A stretch of DNA of 5,561 nucleotides from an uncultured Ruminococcus sp. (GCA_902783235.1 CACZQG010000191.1:1-5561); one strand, 5' to 3'. Shown: positions 1 through 5,561, counted from the stretch's first letter. Program-made: numbers and translations. The notes: generated from the letters alone by a model not told the origin.

Positions 1-238
1 CATAAAATAAAAATCGCTTTTAAAAATTGTTTTTTTAGTACGCTTGTTATCTTTAATAAGCTTAGAGAGGGCACGCTTAAAGCCTGAGCAGCAGAGGTTG
101 CACGAAAAACTACTTCATACAGAAAGGGTTGACCCAATGGAAGGTTGGTGGATGCAGTTTCTTTAGTAAATTTTTCTTTCTGAAAGAAAAATTTTTTGTT
201 TTCTTTGCCGGCGTTTCTTTGTCAAATAACAAAGAAAT
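1..238. other. Intergenic stretch without a supportable gene
   Basis: No gene with a start codon and ribosome binding site is visible here. Two frames stay open by chance or as remnants. One is on the plus strand from about 11 to a TAG at 164-166, with no ATG or Shine-Dalgarno near its beginning. The other is on the minus strand, from a stop near 228 running off the left edge, also without a start codon. Neither translation resembles a protein I recognise. The right part holds the two hairpins listed separately. The stretch could be a dispersed repeat or a decayed gene end; the sequence alone does not decide. Confidence 0.5.
168..194. repeat. Perfect 13-bp inverted repeat (hairpin, possible weak terminator)
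   Basis: The arms 168-180 (AAATTTTTCTTTC) and 182-194 are exactly complementary, with one central base, so an RNA hairpin would have a 12-bp stem and a 3-nt loop. On the plus strand the stem runs into a T-rich tract (192-206), which is the arrangement of a rho-independent terminator, although the stem is nearly all A-U. It begins one base after a TAG at 164-166 that ends an open plus-strand frame. It could terminate plus-strand transcription from the left, or simply be part of a repetitive element. Confidence 0.55.
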
Positions 239-242
239 GCCG
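209..242 (+). repeat. 14-bp stem-loop at the left border of the tandem array
   Basis: Arms 209-222 and 229-242 pair over 14 positions with a 6-nt loop (223-228). The only imperfect position, 213 with 238, is G-U on the plus strand but C-A on the minus strand, which slightly favours a plus-strand RNA. The right arm overlaps the first bases of the tandem repeat unit and copies its AAAGAAATGCC-type junction, so the stem looks like one repeat junction paired with an inverted partial copy. Function is unknown. Confidence 0.55.
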
Positions 243-535
243 AAACAGAAAATATCAAACTAATAAAAAACCATCCGTAAGCAAATAAAATAAGAAATGC
301 CAAAACAAAAACTAACATAAAAAGAAAAACCATCCGTAAGCAATAAAAATAACAAATGCCGAAACAGAAAATATCAAATTAATAAAAAACCATCCGTAAA
401 CAAGTAAAATAAGAAATGCCAAAACAAAAACTATCATAAAAAGAAAAACCATCCGTAAGCAAATAAAATAAGAAATTCTGAAACATAAAATAATAAATAA
501 AACAGAACCATCCGTAAGCAAATAAAATAAGAAAT
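239..535. repeat. A-rich tandem repeat, five 59/60-bp units with A-B-A-B-C order
   Basis: Five direct copies are seen at 239-298, 299-357, 358-417, 418-476 and 477-535 (60, 59, 60, 59, 59 bp). Each right half starts with CCATCCGTAA (at 271, 330, 390, 449 and 508). A 28-nt block from that point is identical in copies 1, 4 and 5. The left halves come in two types: copies 1 and 3 (GCCGAAACAGAAAATATCAA) and copies 2 and 4 (GCCAAAACAAAAACTA). The array therefore also has a 119-bp period, and copy 5 has a third, divergent left half. The plus strand is strongly A-skewed: copy 4 has 36 A and 8 T in 59 bases. The array lies just beyond the operon terminator. Because 59 is not a multiple of three, the 86-codon minus-strand frame across it changes phase from unit to unit and is unlikely to be a gene. 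Confidence 0.9.
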
Positions 536-584
536 TACAAAAACAGGAAAAAATTAAAAAGTAATGAATCACGGGAGCAAGTAT

Positions 585-618
585 AAAAAAAGGATCCCCA
601 TGTATTTCATAGGGATCC
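585..618 (-). terminator. Intrinsic terminator of the yfmF-yfmH-lgt-folD operon
   Basis: On the minus strand the arms GGATCCC (612-618) and GGGATCC (592-598) pair perfectly. The stem extends inward by a U-G wobble and three more pairs (ATG with CAT), giving about 11 bp with a 5-nt loop (AAATA). It is followed directly by seven T (585-591 read on the minus strand). It begins 21 bases after the folD stop codon, so it is the expected end of the operon transcript. The plus strand has no matching T tract at 619 onward, so it is probably one-directional. Confidence 0.93.
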
Positions 619-638
619 GGTTCAATTTGTAATAGTTA

Positions 639-1496
639 TCAGATAAGACCGTTCTGTGCTTTTGCAGCAGTAAGTGTATTCTGCATGAGCATAGCGATCG
701 TCATGGGACCTACACCGCCGGGTACGGGAGTGATATATGATGCTTTCCGGCTTACATTCTGGAAATCAACGTCACCGCAAAGCTTGCCGTTTTCCAGTCT
801 GTTCATACCAACATCTATTACTACTGCGCCTTCCTTTACCATATCCTCGGTGACAAAGTTTGCTTTGCCCACAGCGGCAACAAGTATATCAGCATTTTTG
901 CATATCTCGCCTAAGTTCTGTGTCTTAGAGTGGCATATGGTAACTGTTCCGCTTCTGTGAAGCAGCAGCATTGCCATAGGCTTGCCTACGATATTGCTTC
1001 TGCCGATGACTACACAGTTTTTACCGCTGATCTCTGTACCTGTGCTGTCAATGAGTTCCATGACTCCTGCAGGAGTACAGGGAAGAAAAGCGTATTCGCC
1101 TATCATTATTTTACCTACATTGAAGGGGTGGAAGGCATCCACATCCTTTTCAGCCTTGATGGTATTTATCACTGCATTTTCATCTATCTGTGAAGGGAGA
1201 GGCAGTTGACACAGTATTCCGTTTACCTTTGGATCCTCATTGAGCTTGTTTACCAGCTCTACCAGCTCCTCCTGGGTAGTATCCCCGGGGAGTGCATACT
1301 CGTAGGAATTAAAGCCCACCTCAGTACACGCCTTTTTCTTGGAATTTACATATACTCTTGAAGCAGGATCATCACCAACGATCACTACTGCAAGACCGGG
1401 AGTTATGCCCTTTTCTGCTATCAGCTTTTCTGTTTCATTCTTGACTCTCTGCTTTACGTCTGCGGAAACCTTTTTTCCGTCAATAAGATTTGCCAT
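639..1496 (-). CDS. folD: Bifunctional methylenetetrahydrofolate dehydrogenase / methenyltetrahydrofolate cyclohydrolase FolD
   Basis: FolD oxidises 5,10-methylene-THF to 5,10-methenyl-THF with NADP+ and hydrolyses it to 10-formyl-THF, supplying one-carbon units for purines and formyl-methionine in the cytosol. The 285-residue product has the usual full length. The N-terminal catalytic domain carries Tyr49 and Lys53 in YVNSK, the QLPLP motif at 97-101, and Asp120 in KDVDAFHP, matching the known active-site Tyr/Lys, Gln and Asp. The LPCTP motif (138-142) leads into the Rossmann nucleotide-binding domain with VIGRSNIVGKP (163-173). The family signature PVPGGVGPMT starts at 257. The start is set by GGAGG at 1504-1508, 7 nt upstream and inside the end of lgt; the gap to lgt is 2 nt. 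It is the last gene of the operon. No residue looks missing. NADP+ rather than NAD+ use is inferred from the family. Confidence 0.97.
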   Translation of the reverse strand: MANLIDGKKVSADVKQRVKNETEKLIAEKGITPGLAVVIVGDDPASRVYVNSKKKACTEVGFNSYEYALPGDTTQEELVELVNKLNEDPKVNGILCQLPLPSQIDENAVINTIKAEKDVDAFHPFNVGKIMIGEYAFLPCTPAGVMELIDSTGTEISGKNCVVIGRSNIVGKPMAMLLLHRSGTVTICHSKTQNLGEICKNADILVAAVGKANFVTEDMVKEGAVVIDVGMNRLENGKLCGDVDFQNVSRKASYITPVPGGVGPMTIAMLMQNTLTAAKAQNGLI

Positions 1497-1498
1497 TT

Positions 1499-2632
1499 TT
1501 ATTCCTCCGTGTCGTTTTTTTCAGTATTTTCAGCCGGATCATCATCGGCACTTTCTTCGGTCACAGTCTCATTCTCCGCCGGGGAAGGATCAGCTGCGTC
1601 ATTGGAACTGTCCGGATCCTCTCCGTTCTCCTCAGCTGAAAGCACAGCGTCCTCAGCCTCTGATATTGTATCACCCTGTTGATTTTTTCTGCGTTTTTCC
1701 TCTGACAGGCGTATAAGCTCCTTTGATTCAGGGGTATTCACATACAGCTGATACTCCGTACCCATTCTTTTGACTTTAAGGCTGAAAACTATCAGCAATA
1801 TCACAGATGCTATAACGCACACTGCAGCCAGTGCCTGGGATACTCTTAATGATCCTATCATAAGACTGTCGGTTCGCAGTCCTTCAACAAAGAATCGTTC
1901 CAGACCGTACCAGCCGATATACATGAGAAGTATCTGTCCGTCAAATTTGCGTATCTTTTTTGCAAATATTGCAAGGAGTACAAATCCCAGCAGACACCAT
2001 ATGGATTCATACAGAAAGCAGGGATGTACCGGCATGGATGCATTAAGGGTGTTTCCAGCAGATACGGTAGCCGTATCCGAGTTTCTGACTATCCACCGCT
2101 GTATCTCGCCGCCGCTCATACCGAACAGCCAATCGGTATTACAGCCGAAAGCCTCCTGATTTGCAAAGTTGCCCCAGCGTCCGATACCCTGTCCCAGCAG
2201 AAATCCGATAGATACGATATCAAGAAGCGGCAGCAGCTTCACCTTTCTCAGCCGTGCGATTATTCCGCCGACAACAATTGCTCCGATAATACCGCCGTAT
2301 ATGGCAAGACCGCCGTTTCTTATATTGAACACCGACCAGAAGTCATCCTTGTAGTTATCCCAGCTCATTATAACGTAGTATGCCCTGGCTCCCACAAGTC
2401 CGCCCACGATACCGCCTATAATGGCATCCAGTGCCCTGTCAGGATCTATACCGTACTTTTTCATATGAGAAAAGCCGTATATCATGGCAAGCATAAGTCC
2501 CACTGTGATAAGCAGTCCATACCACTTTATTTCCAGTCCGAATATTGTAAAAGCCGTTTCATTTACGTTTATATCAATACCCAGCCGGGGAAATACGATC
2601 TGATCCCGTTCCAACTGCCCGATCAATTCCAT
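1499..2632 (-). CDS. lgt: Prolipoprotein diacylglyceryl transferase Lgt with acidic C-terminal tail
   Basis: Lgt moves a diacylglyceryl group from phosphatidylglycerol to the lipobox cysteine of prelipoproteins, the first step of lipoprotein maturation, in the cytoplasmic membrane. About seven hydrophobic segments are visible between residues 36 and 286. Family motifs are present: WYG at 37-39; NGGLAIYGG from 106, where Tyr112 takes the place of the E. coli His103, a change I recall as common in Gram-positive Lgt; the signature GRWGNFANQE from 151, with Arg152, Asn155, Asn158 and Glu160; HPCFLYE from 203; and RFFVEGLR from 246, with Arg246 and Glu250. The core ends near 290. It is followed by about 87 hydrophilic residues, basic at 312-317 and then very rich in Glu, Asp, Ser and Asn, making 377 residues against roughly 260-290 for most Lgt. 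The start has AAGGAGG at 2644-2650, 11 nt away, inside the yfmH end; the gap is 3 nt. Confidence 0.96.
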   Translation of the reverse strand: MELIGQLERDQIVFPRLGIDINVNETAFTIFGLEIKWYGLLITVGLMLAMIYGFSHMKKYGIDPDRALDAIIGGIVGGLVGARAYYVIMSWDNYKDDFWSVFNIRNGGLAIYGGIIGAIVVGGIIARLRKVKLLPLLDIVSIGFLLGQGIGRWGNFANQEAFGCNTDWLFGMSGGEIQRWIVRNSDTATVSAGNTLNASMPVHPCFLYESIWCLLGFVLLAIFAKKIRKFDGQILLMYIGWYGLERFFVEGLRTDSLMIGSLRVSQALAAVCVIASVILLIVFSLKVKRMGTEYQLYVNTPESKELIRLSEEKRRKNQQGDTISEAEDAVLSAEENGEDPDSSNDAADPSPAENETVTEESADDDPAENTEKNDTEE

Positions 2633-2635
2633 TTT

Positions 2636-3919
2636 TTACAGTGCCTCCTTGTTTTCTATTACTGACAGCAACATATTTTTTGTATCAAACCTTTCAATGA
2701 GTGCCTTTTGCACATCATCATATGTCATTTCCGATAATACCTTTATCTGGTCATATGGCTCCACTCCCGACATAAAGGCATTTATAAGGCTTGATGCCAC
2801 TGCTTCCACATTGTTGCTTTCTCTTATGGCTCCGCCGTAGGTGGATTTCTTTATACTGTCATAAAGCTCTCTGTCAAGACCCTCTGCCTTTACGCTTTCG
2901 ATCTCATCTATTATATATGACATCACCTGTCGGGGATCCTTTGACTCGCCGCTGAATATCAGGGTAAAGAAGCCGTCCCCCTCAAATACCTCAAATCCGA
3001 AGGTGGAATTGATAAGTCCTGCATCTATCAGCTTTTTGTAAAGGGGAGCTGAGGGATCGGAGATAACACTTCCTGCTATAAAGCACTCCATATTGGCTTT
3101 AAGTCTTTCATATCCTGTCAGGGGCTTGCATTTTATGCCGATATTGAATATGGGGGCACCCACCGGCAGAGTTCCGTATATTTCCTTTTTGACTATCTCA
3201 TAGGACTCATCCGGGAATACTGTATCCAGCTCCATATTTTCTTTTGTTTTCAGCATTTCATCGCAAACCTTCAGGACATCGTCTGTTTTAACATTTCCTG
3301 CCAGTACCAGTACCATATTATGAAGATCGTAGAAGGTATTATAGCATTTATACAAAAGGTCTGCATCTATTTTAGCTATGCTGTCCACTGTACCTGCAAT
3401 ATCTATTTTTACGGGATGACTATGGTACATAGCCTCCAGCATATTGAAAAGCACCTTCCAGCTGGGGTTATCGTTGGTCATTTTGATCTCCTGACCGATG
3501 ATGCCCTGTTCCTTGTCAACAGTTTCCTGTGTGAAATAGGGATCCTGAACAAAGCCCAGGAGTATTTTCAGTGATTCCAGGTAATTATCCGAGCAGCTGA
3601 ACAGGTAGCAGGTACGGTCAAAGGATGTATAGGCATTGGCATTGGCACCTGTTTTGGCATACTGAGCAAATGCATCGCAGTCCTCGTTTTCAAAAAGCTT
3701 GTGCTCCAGAAAATGAGCGATACCCTCCGGTACAGTGGTGTATTCCTTGTCAGCACCGGTTTTGAACATGGTATTGATAGAGCCGTATTTAGTGCCGAAA
3801 AGTGCCTCGGTAGTACTGAAGCCGTTCATTTCGCATATATATATGGAAAGTCCGCTGTGATGCTTTATGAAATTGCATTTATCCATTGTCTGAGGACAAT
3901 ATATCTCCTGTATCTCCAT
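2636..3919 (-). CDS. yfmH: M16 family zinc metallopeptidase YfmH (YmfH-like), catalytic-type partner
   Basis: This is a pitrilysin/insulinase-family (M16) protein of 427 residues, the usual size for the single-chain bacterial subfamily. The inverted zinc motif HFLEH lies at 69-73 (His69, Glu72, His73). Seventy-one residues later is Glu144, preceded by Glu137 at the seven-residue spacing typical of the third zinc ligand and its helper glutamate. The N-terminal M16 domain covers roughly 20-180 and the C-terminal M16 domain roughly 185-410. No signal peptide or membrane segment is seen, so it is probably cytosolic. It lies 4 nt after yfmF, with the SD AGGGAG at 3929-3934 inside the last codons of yfmF. 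The pair matches B. subtilis ymfF/ymfH, which have been linked to 5-aminopentanol modification of elongation factor P; NCBI naming uses YfmF/YfmH. That role is family knowledge and nothing in this window proves it. Substrate is unknown. Confidence 0.9.
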   Translation of the reverse strand: MEIQEIYCPQTMDKCNFIKHHSGLSIYICEMNGFSTTEALFGTKYGSINTMFKTGADKEYTTVPEGIAHFLEHKLFENEDCDAFAQYAKTGANANAYTSFDRTCYLFSCSDNYLESLKILLGFVQDPYFTQETVDKEQGIIGQEIKMTNDNPSWKVLFNMLEAMYHSHPVKIDIAGTVDSIAKIDADLLYKCYNTFYDLHNMVLVLAGNVKTDDVLKVCDEMLKTKENMELDTVFPDESYEIVKKEIYGTLPVGAPIFNIGIKCKPLTGYERLKANMECFIAGSVISDPSAPLYKKLIDAGLINSTFGFEVFEGDGFFTLIFSGESKDPRQVMSYIIDEIESVKAEGLDRELYDSIKKSTYGGAIRESNNVEAVASSLINAFMSGVEPYDQIKVLSEMTYDDVQKALIERFDTKNMLLSVIENKEAL

Positions 3920-3923
3920 TTTC

Positions 3924-5180
3924 TCACTCTCCCTTCATAATATATATGGTATCCAGCTTCAAGGAAGCGGCAGCTTCGATTATCTGTTCTCTTGTGATAC
4001 GGTTGTATTTTTCAATGGCTTCCTCCGGCTTTGCGTTTTCACCGTATATATAGCATCCGTAGTACCAGTTGATATAGGATGAGGGGGTATCTCCCACACC
4101 TGAAAGAGAATTTTTGATGCTCAGCAGGCTTTCCTTGATTTCTTCATCGGTAAAGTCACCGTTTTTGATGCTTTCGATCTGTGCCATTATCTCATTCTGA
4201 GCCTTTTCAATATTTTCCTCCTCCACACCGGAGTCAATAAACAGTGCGCCTTTAAGGTTGCTGTAATTGGAAGCGCAGTAATAGCAAAGGCTGAGCTTTT
4301 CTCTGACATTCAGGAACAATTTGGAAAAGGGAGTAGCACCCAATATGGTATTCATAAGCTTCATGGCATATCTGTCAGTGTTATCGGACTTGAAAGCCAT
4401 TACCATTTTGCACTGGTTTACGTCCAGCTTTTCCTCGGCACGGCATACCTCCGGCTTTACGGGACTGAAGGACACGAACTTATATTCTCCCGGCTGTCTT
4501 TCAATGCTTCCGAATTTTTCCTTCATTCTGTTTTCGATCTCCGGCTGATATTCCGGACCCACATAGTAGATCTCCACCTGAGCGGTTTTCAGAAGATCCT
4601 TGTAGGCTTCATAAGCCTGTGCAGGTGTTACGGCGTTTGCGGTCTCTTTAGTGCCGTAAGGGGAGAAGGCACTGTTTTCACCGTTGAATGCGCTGCGCTG
4701 TGTACGGAGTATAGCATAGCCTCTTTTATTATTGATCTCGGCTTCTATGGAATCCAGCAGATCCATTTTTCTGAAATCAAAGGTCTCTTTGCCGAATGCC
4801 CCATCCGGAGCATAGGGAGCAAATATACAGTCTGTAAGTATGTCCAGCACCTCGCTGCATATATCCTCCTTTTCCAGAGCATATCTGTTGTTTATGGCGG
4901 AAATACCGATAGACAGCTTTTGCAGGTCTCCCTGTTTTGAGATACCAACGTTTATATTCGCACCGTACAGGGAATTGAGCTTGGCTGTTATCTCACTGAT
5001 ATTTTTGTATTTCTCATTTGATGAGCCCATTACACCGATAGCCAGAGCGTTCTGTGCTGCGGTCTCCTCCCGCAGATCGGTAATGAACATCACCTTGATA
5101 CTGTTTGTTTTGAACTTGGGGTCTATCACAGACGAAAATCCCACTCCGTCAGCAATGACCTTTCTCTGATGATCTGCCAT
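3924..5180 (-). CDS. yfmF: M16-like protein YfmF (YmfF-like), lacks the zinc-binding motif
   Basis: The 418-residue product has the two-domain M16 layout but no HXXEH. The region where the motif should lie (about 45-60, around GVMGSSNEKY) has no histidine at all, so it cannot bind the catalytic zinc in the usual way. The C-terminal half keeps an Arg/Tyr patch, NVREKLSLCYY from 291 (Arg293, Tyr300, Tyr301), which in heteromeric M16 enzymes comes from the non-catalytic subunit and helps bind substrate. The simplest reading is that it pairs with YfmH to form one active site. No signal peptide is visible. It is the first gene of the operon, and its start is fixed by AAGGAG at 5188-5193 with 7 nt spacing. 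The last codons (MKGE) also supply the SD for yfmH. The EF-P modification link of the B. subtilis relatives is known from the family and not shown here. Confidence 0.88.
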   Translation of the reverse strand: MADHQRKVIADGVGFSSVIDPKFKTNSIKVMFITDLREETAAQNALAIGVMGSSNEKYKNISEITAKLNSLYGANINVGISKQGDLQKLSIGISAINNRYALEKEDICSEVLDILTDCIFAPYAPDGAFGKETFDFRKMDLLDSIEAEINNKRGYAILRTQRSAFNGENSAFSPYGTKETANAVTPAQAYEAYKDLLKTAQVEIYYVGPEYQPEIENRMKEKFGSIERQPGEYKFVSFSPVKPEVCRAEEKLDVNQCKMVMAFKSDNTDRYAMKLMNTILGATPFSKLFLNVREKLSLCYYCASNYSNLKGALFIDSGVEEENIEKAQNEIMAQIESIKNGDFTDEEIKESLLSIKNSLSGVGDTPSSYINWYYGCYIYGENAKPEEAIEKYNRITREQIIEAAASLKLDTIYIMKGE

Positions 5181-5187
5181 ATAGTTT

Positions 5188-5193
5188 CTCCTT
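5188..5193 (-). promoter_or_regulatory. Shine-Dalgarno site of yfmF
   Basis: AAGGAG on the minus strand, 7 nt before the ATG at 5180-5178, decides the yfmF start. The six bases AAAGGA (5189-5194) are exactly complementary to UCCUUU at 5274-5279 in the leader RNA, whose first five bases belong to the unpaired junction strand of the three-way junction. The site could therefore be masked by the leader; this is an inference from complementarity only. Confidence 0.8.
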
Positions 5194-5210
5194 TTGTATT
5201 ATTGCCGCAA

Positions 5211-5290
5211 GCTGTCATGTATATCGCCCGTGGAATGAGCAATACGGATACATACGTGATATATGGGTCACGCAAAGGATGTCTGACAGC
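5211..5290 (-). promoter_or_regulatory. Three-way-junction RNA element directly upstream of yfmF
   Basis: On the minus strand a 7-bp closing helix, GCTGTCA (5284-5290) with TGACAGC (5211-5217), encloses two hairpins. Hairpin A pairs TGCGTGA (5268-5274) with TCACGTA (5253-5259) around the 8-nt loop CCCATATA, including one G-U pair. Hairpin B pairs TGTAT (5248-5252) with ATACA (5218-5222) and CCGT (5244-5247) with ACGG (5228-5231), with a 12-nt loop and a 5-nt bulge, GCGAT (5223-5227). The helices abut with no linker, except for a 9-nt strand (5275-5283) between the closing helix and hairpin A. In hairpin B the loop bases ATTGC (5239-5243) can instead pair with the bulge GCGAT, so two mutually exclusive forms are possible. 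No intrinsic terminator follows, so any control would act on translation, processing or stability. No riboswitch class was recognised. Confidence 0.5.
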
Positions 5291-5457
5291 GCTACATTAT
5301 TGATCCCCCAACTAAATCTTGAATTTTCTGCTTGTCTAAATACTGAACTTCTGCGTCGGAAAGGCTTGAAATACGAGAGTATTCCTGCACCTTCCCTCCT
5401 TGAATTTCAGCATTTATTCTTCGCATAAATCTTCAAGATTTAATTGGAACATCAATA
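5211..5457 (-). ncRNA. Large structured RNA upstream of yfmF, class not assigned (raiA-type is one candidate)
   Basis: The transcript from the promoter at 5460-5468 would fold into a long rod followed by the three-way junction. The rod's base pairs 5432-5457 with 5298-5323: 26 positions, one G-G mismatch, three G-U pairs. It continues as TTTATGC (5423-5429) with GCAGAAA (5325-5331); a 15-position helix of 5402-5416 with 5337-5351, with one G-U pair and one mismatch; GGAAGG (5390-5395) with CCTTTCC (5358-5364); and the tip AATAC-TCTC-GTATT (5370-5383). The helices are separated by nearly symmetric internal loops of five or six bases. The wobble positions in these helices are G-U on the minus strand and A-C on the plus strand. 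The predicted RNA start (about 5453) lies within the base of the rod, as in stand-alone RNAs. It may be a cis leader of the operon, a processed trans-acting RNA, or a small palindromic mobile repeat; the asymmetric wobbles favour RNA. Confidence 0.6.
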
Positions 5458-5459
5458 CT

Positions 5460-5468
5460 ATTATAACA
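5460..5468 (-). promoter_or_regulatory. Extended -10 promoter for the leader RNA and operon
   Basis: The minus strand reads TGTTATAAT at 5460-5468, a perfect TATAAT with the TGn extension. The region 17 bp upstream (TAGCTT, 5483-5488) is a poor -35 match, which an extended -10 can tolerate. An A/T-only tract, TTTTTTAAAAAA (5492-5503), lies just above and could act as an UP-like element. The expected start, near 5453, is at the foot of the large rod helix, about 270 nt before the yfmF ATG. No other good promoter was seen between here and yfmF. Confidence 0.7.
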
Positions 5469-5561
5469 CATTTATCATTAAAAAGCTACTGTTTTTTAAA
5501 AAAGACCACGGAAATCATTTTTAGTAAGCAATTTGCAATAAACTATGAATTACTTAAATAC
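5469..5561. other. AT-rich upstream flank, no gene seen
   Basis: This stretch is AT-rich, with a 12-bp T6A6 palindrome at 5492-5503 and no open frame with a start and ribosome binding site. It probably belongs to the promoter region of the operon and to the space between it and the next gene outside the window. Confidence 0.5.

Noticed and set aside
11..166. Plus-strand open frame ending just before the first hairpin, possible C-terminus of an upstream gene
   Set aside because: It is closed on the left by a TAA at 8-10, has no ATG near its start and no Shine-Dalgarno site. Only a decayed gene would fit, and no homology is recognisable.
197..225. Minus-strand promoter based on a perfect TTGACA (220-225)
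   Set aside because: The position 17 bp downstream reads AAAACA, a poor -10, and no gene follows on that strand inside the window.
239..535. CRISPR array
   Set aside because: The period (59-60 bp) and the conserved 28-nt block fit, but the segments between blocks are not unique: copies 1 and 3 are nearly identical, as are copies 2 and 4. They are A-rich low-complexity sequence, the repeat has no palindromic part, and no cas gene is in view.
312..572. 86-codon minus-strand frame encoding a very hydrophobic peptide
   Set aside because: It lies across the tandem array and is a by-product of its AT-rich sequence. The 59-bp units shift the reading phase, so the repeat is not kept at the protein level, and no ribosome binding site precedes it.
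1770..2159. Plus-strand open frames within lgt, folD, yfmH and yfmF
   Set aside because: They are antisense shadows of four clear genes, without ribosome binding sites or recognisable products.
5201..5210. Attenuator terminator between the leader RNA and yfmF
   Set aside because: The only small palindrome there (TTGCGGCAA on the minus strand) has a 3-bp stem and no T run after it.
5336..5413. 25-codon minus-strand frame in the leader starting at the second ATG
   Set aside because: No usable ribosome site precedes it, it overlaps another frame in the same short stretch, and the bases are accounted for by RNA helices.

Overview
The window looks like chromosome of a low-to-moderate GC Gram-positive anaerobe, most likely a Ruminococcus-type member of the Clostridia. 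This rests on the style of the proteins, strong AAGGAG/GGAGG Shine-Dalgarno sites, and an M16-peptidase pair coupled to lgt. The genus is an inference.

Layout, read along the minus strand (right to left). At 5460-5468 there is an extended -10 promoter. It is followed by a leader of about 270 nt holding a large, well-formed RNA fold: a long imperfect rod (5298-5457), then a three-way junction (5211-5290). Then come four tightly packed genes: yfmF (5180-3924, M16-like protein without the zinc motif), yfmH (3919-2636, M16 protein with HFLEH), lgt (2632-1499, prolipoprotein diacylglyceryl transferase with an unusual acidic C-terminal tail) and folD (1496-639, bifunctional methylene-THF dehydrogenase/cyclohydrolase). 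Gaps between genes are 4, 3 and 2 nt, and each downstream gene has its own Shine-Dalgarno site, mostly inside the end of the gene before it. A strong intrinsic terminator (585-618) closes the operon.

The genes do not form one pathway. YfmF and YfmH probably act as a heteromeric peptidase-like pair, Lgt starts lipoprotein maturation at the membrane, and FolD feeds one-carbon metabolism. The shared link is co-transcription.

The left 584 bases hold no supportable gene. They contain two perfect or near-perfect hairpins (168-194, 209-242) and an A-rich tandem array of five 59/60-bp units (239-535) with an alternating A-B-A-B order. The array resembles a CRISPR at first sight but is not one.

The best candidate for something undescribed is the structured RNA upstream of yfmF. 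All five non-Watson-Crick positions that can be rescued by wobble in its main helices are G-U pairs on the minus strand and would be A-C mismatches on the plus strand. That argues the fold is kept at the RNA level in the direction of the operon. I could not assign it to a class; the raiA-motif RNA family is the first one I would test.
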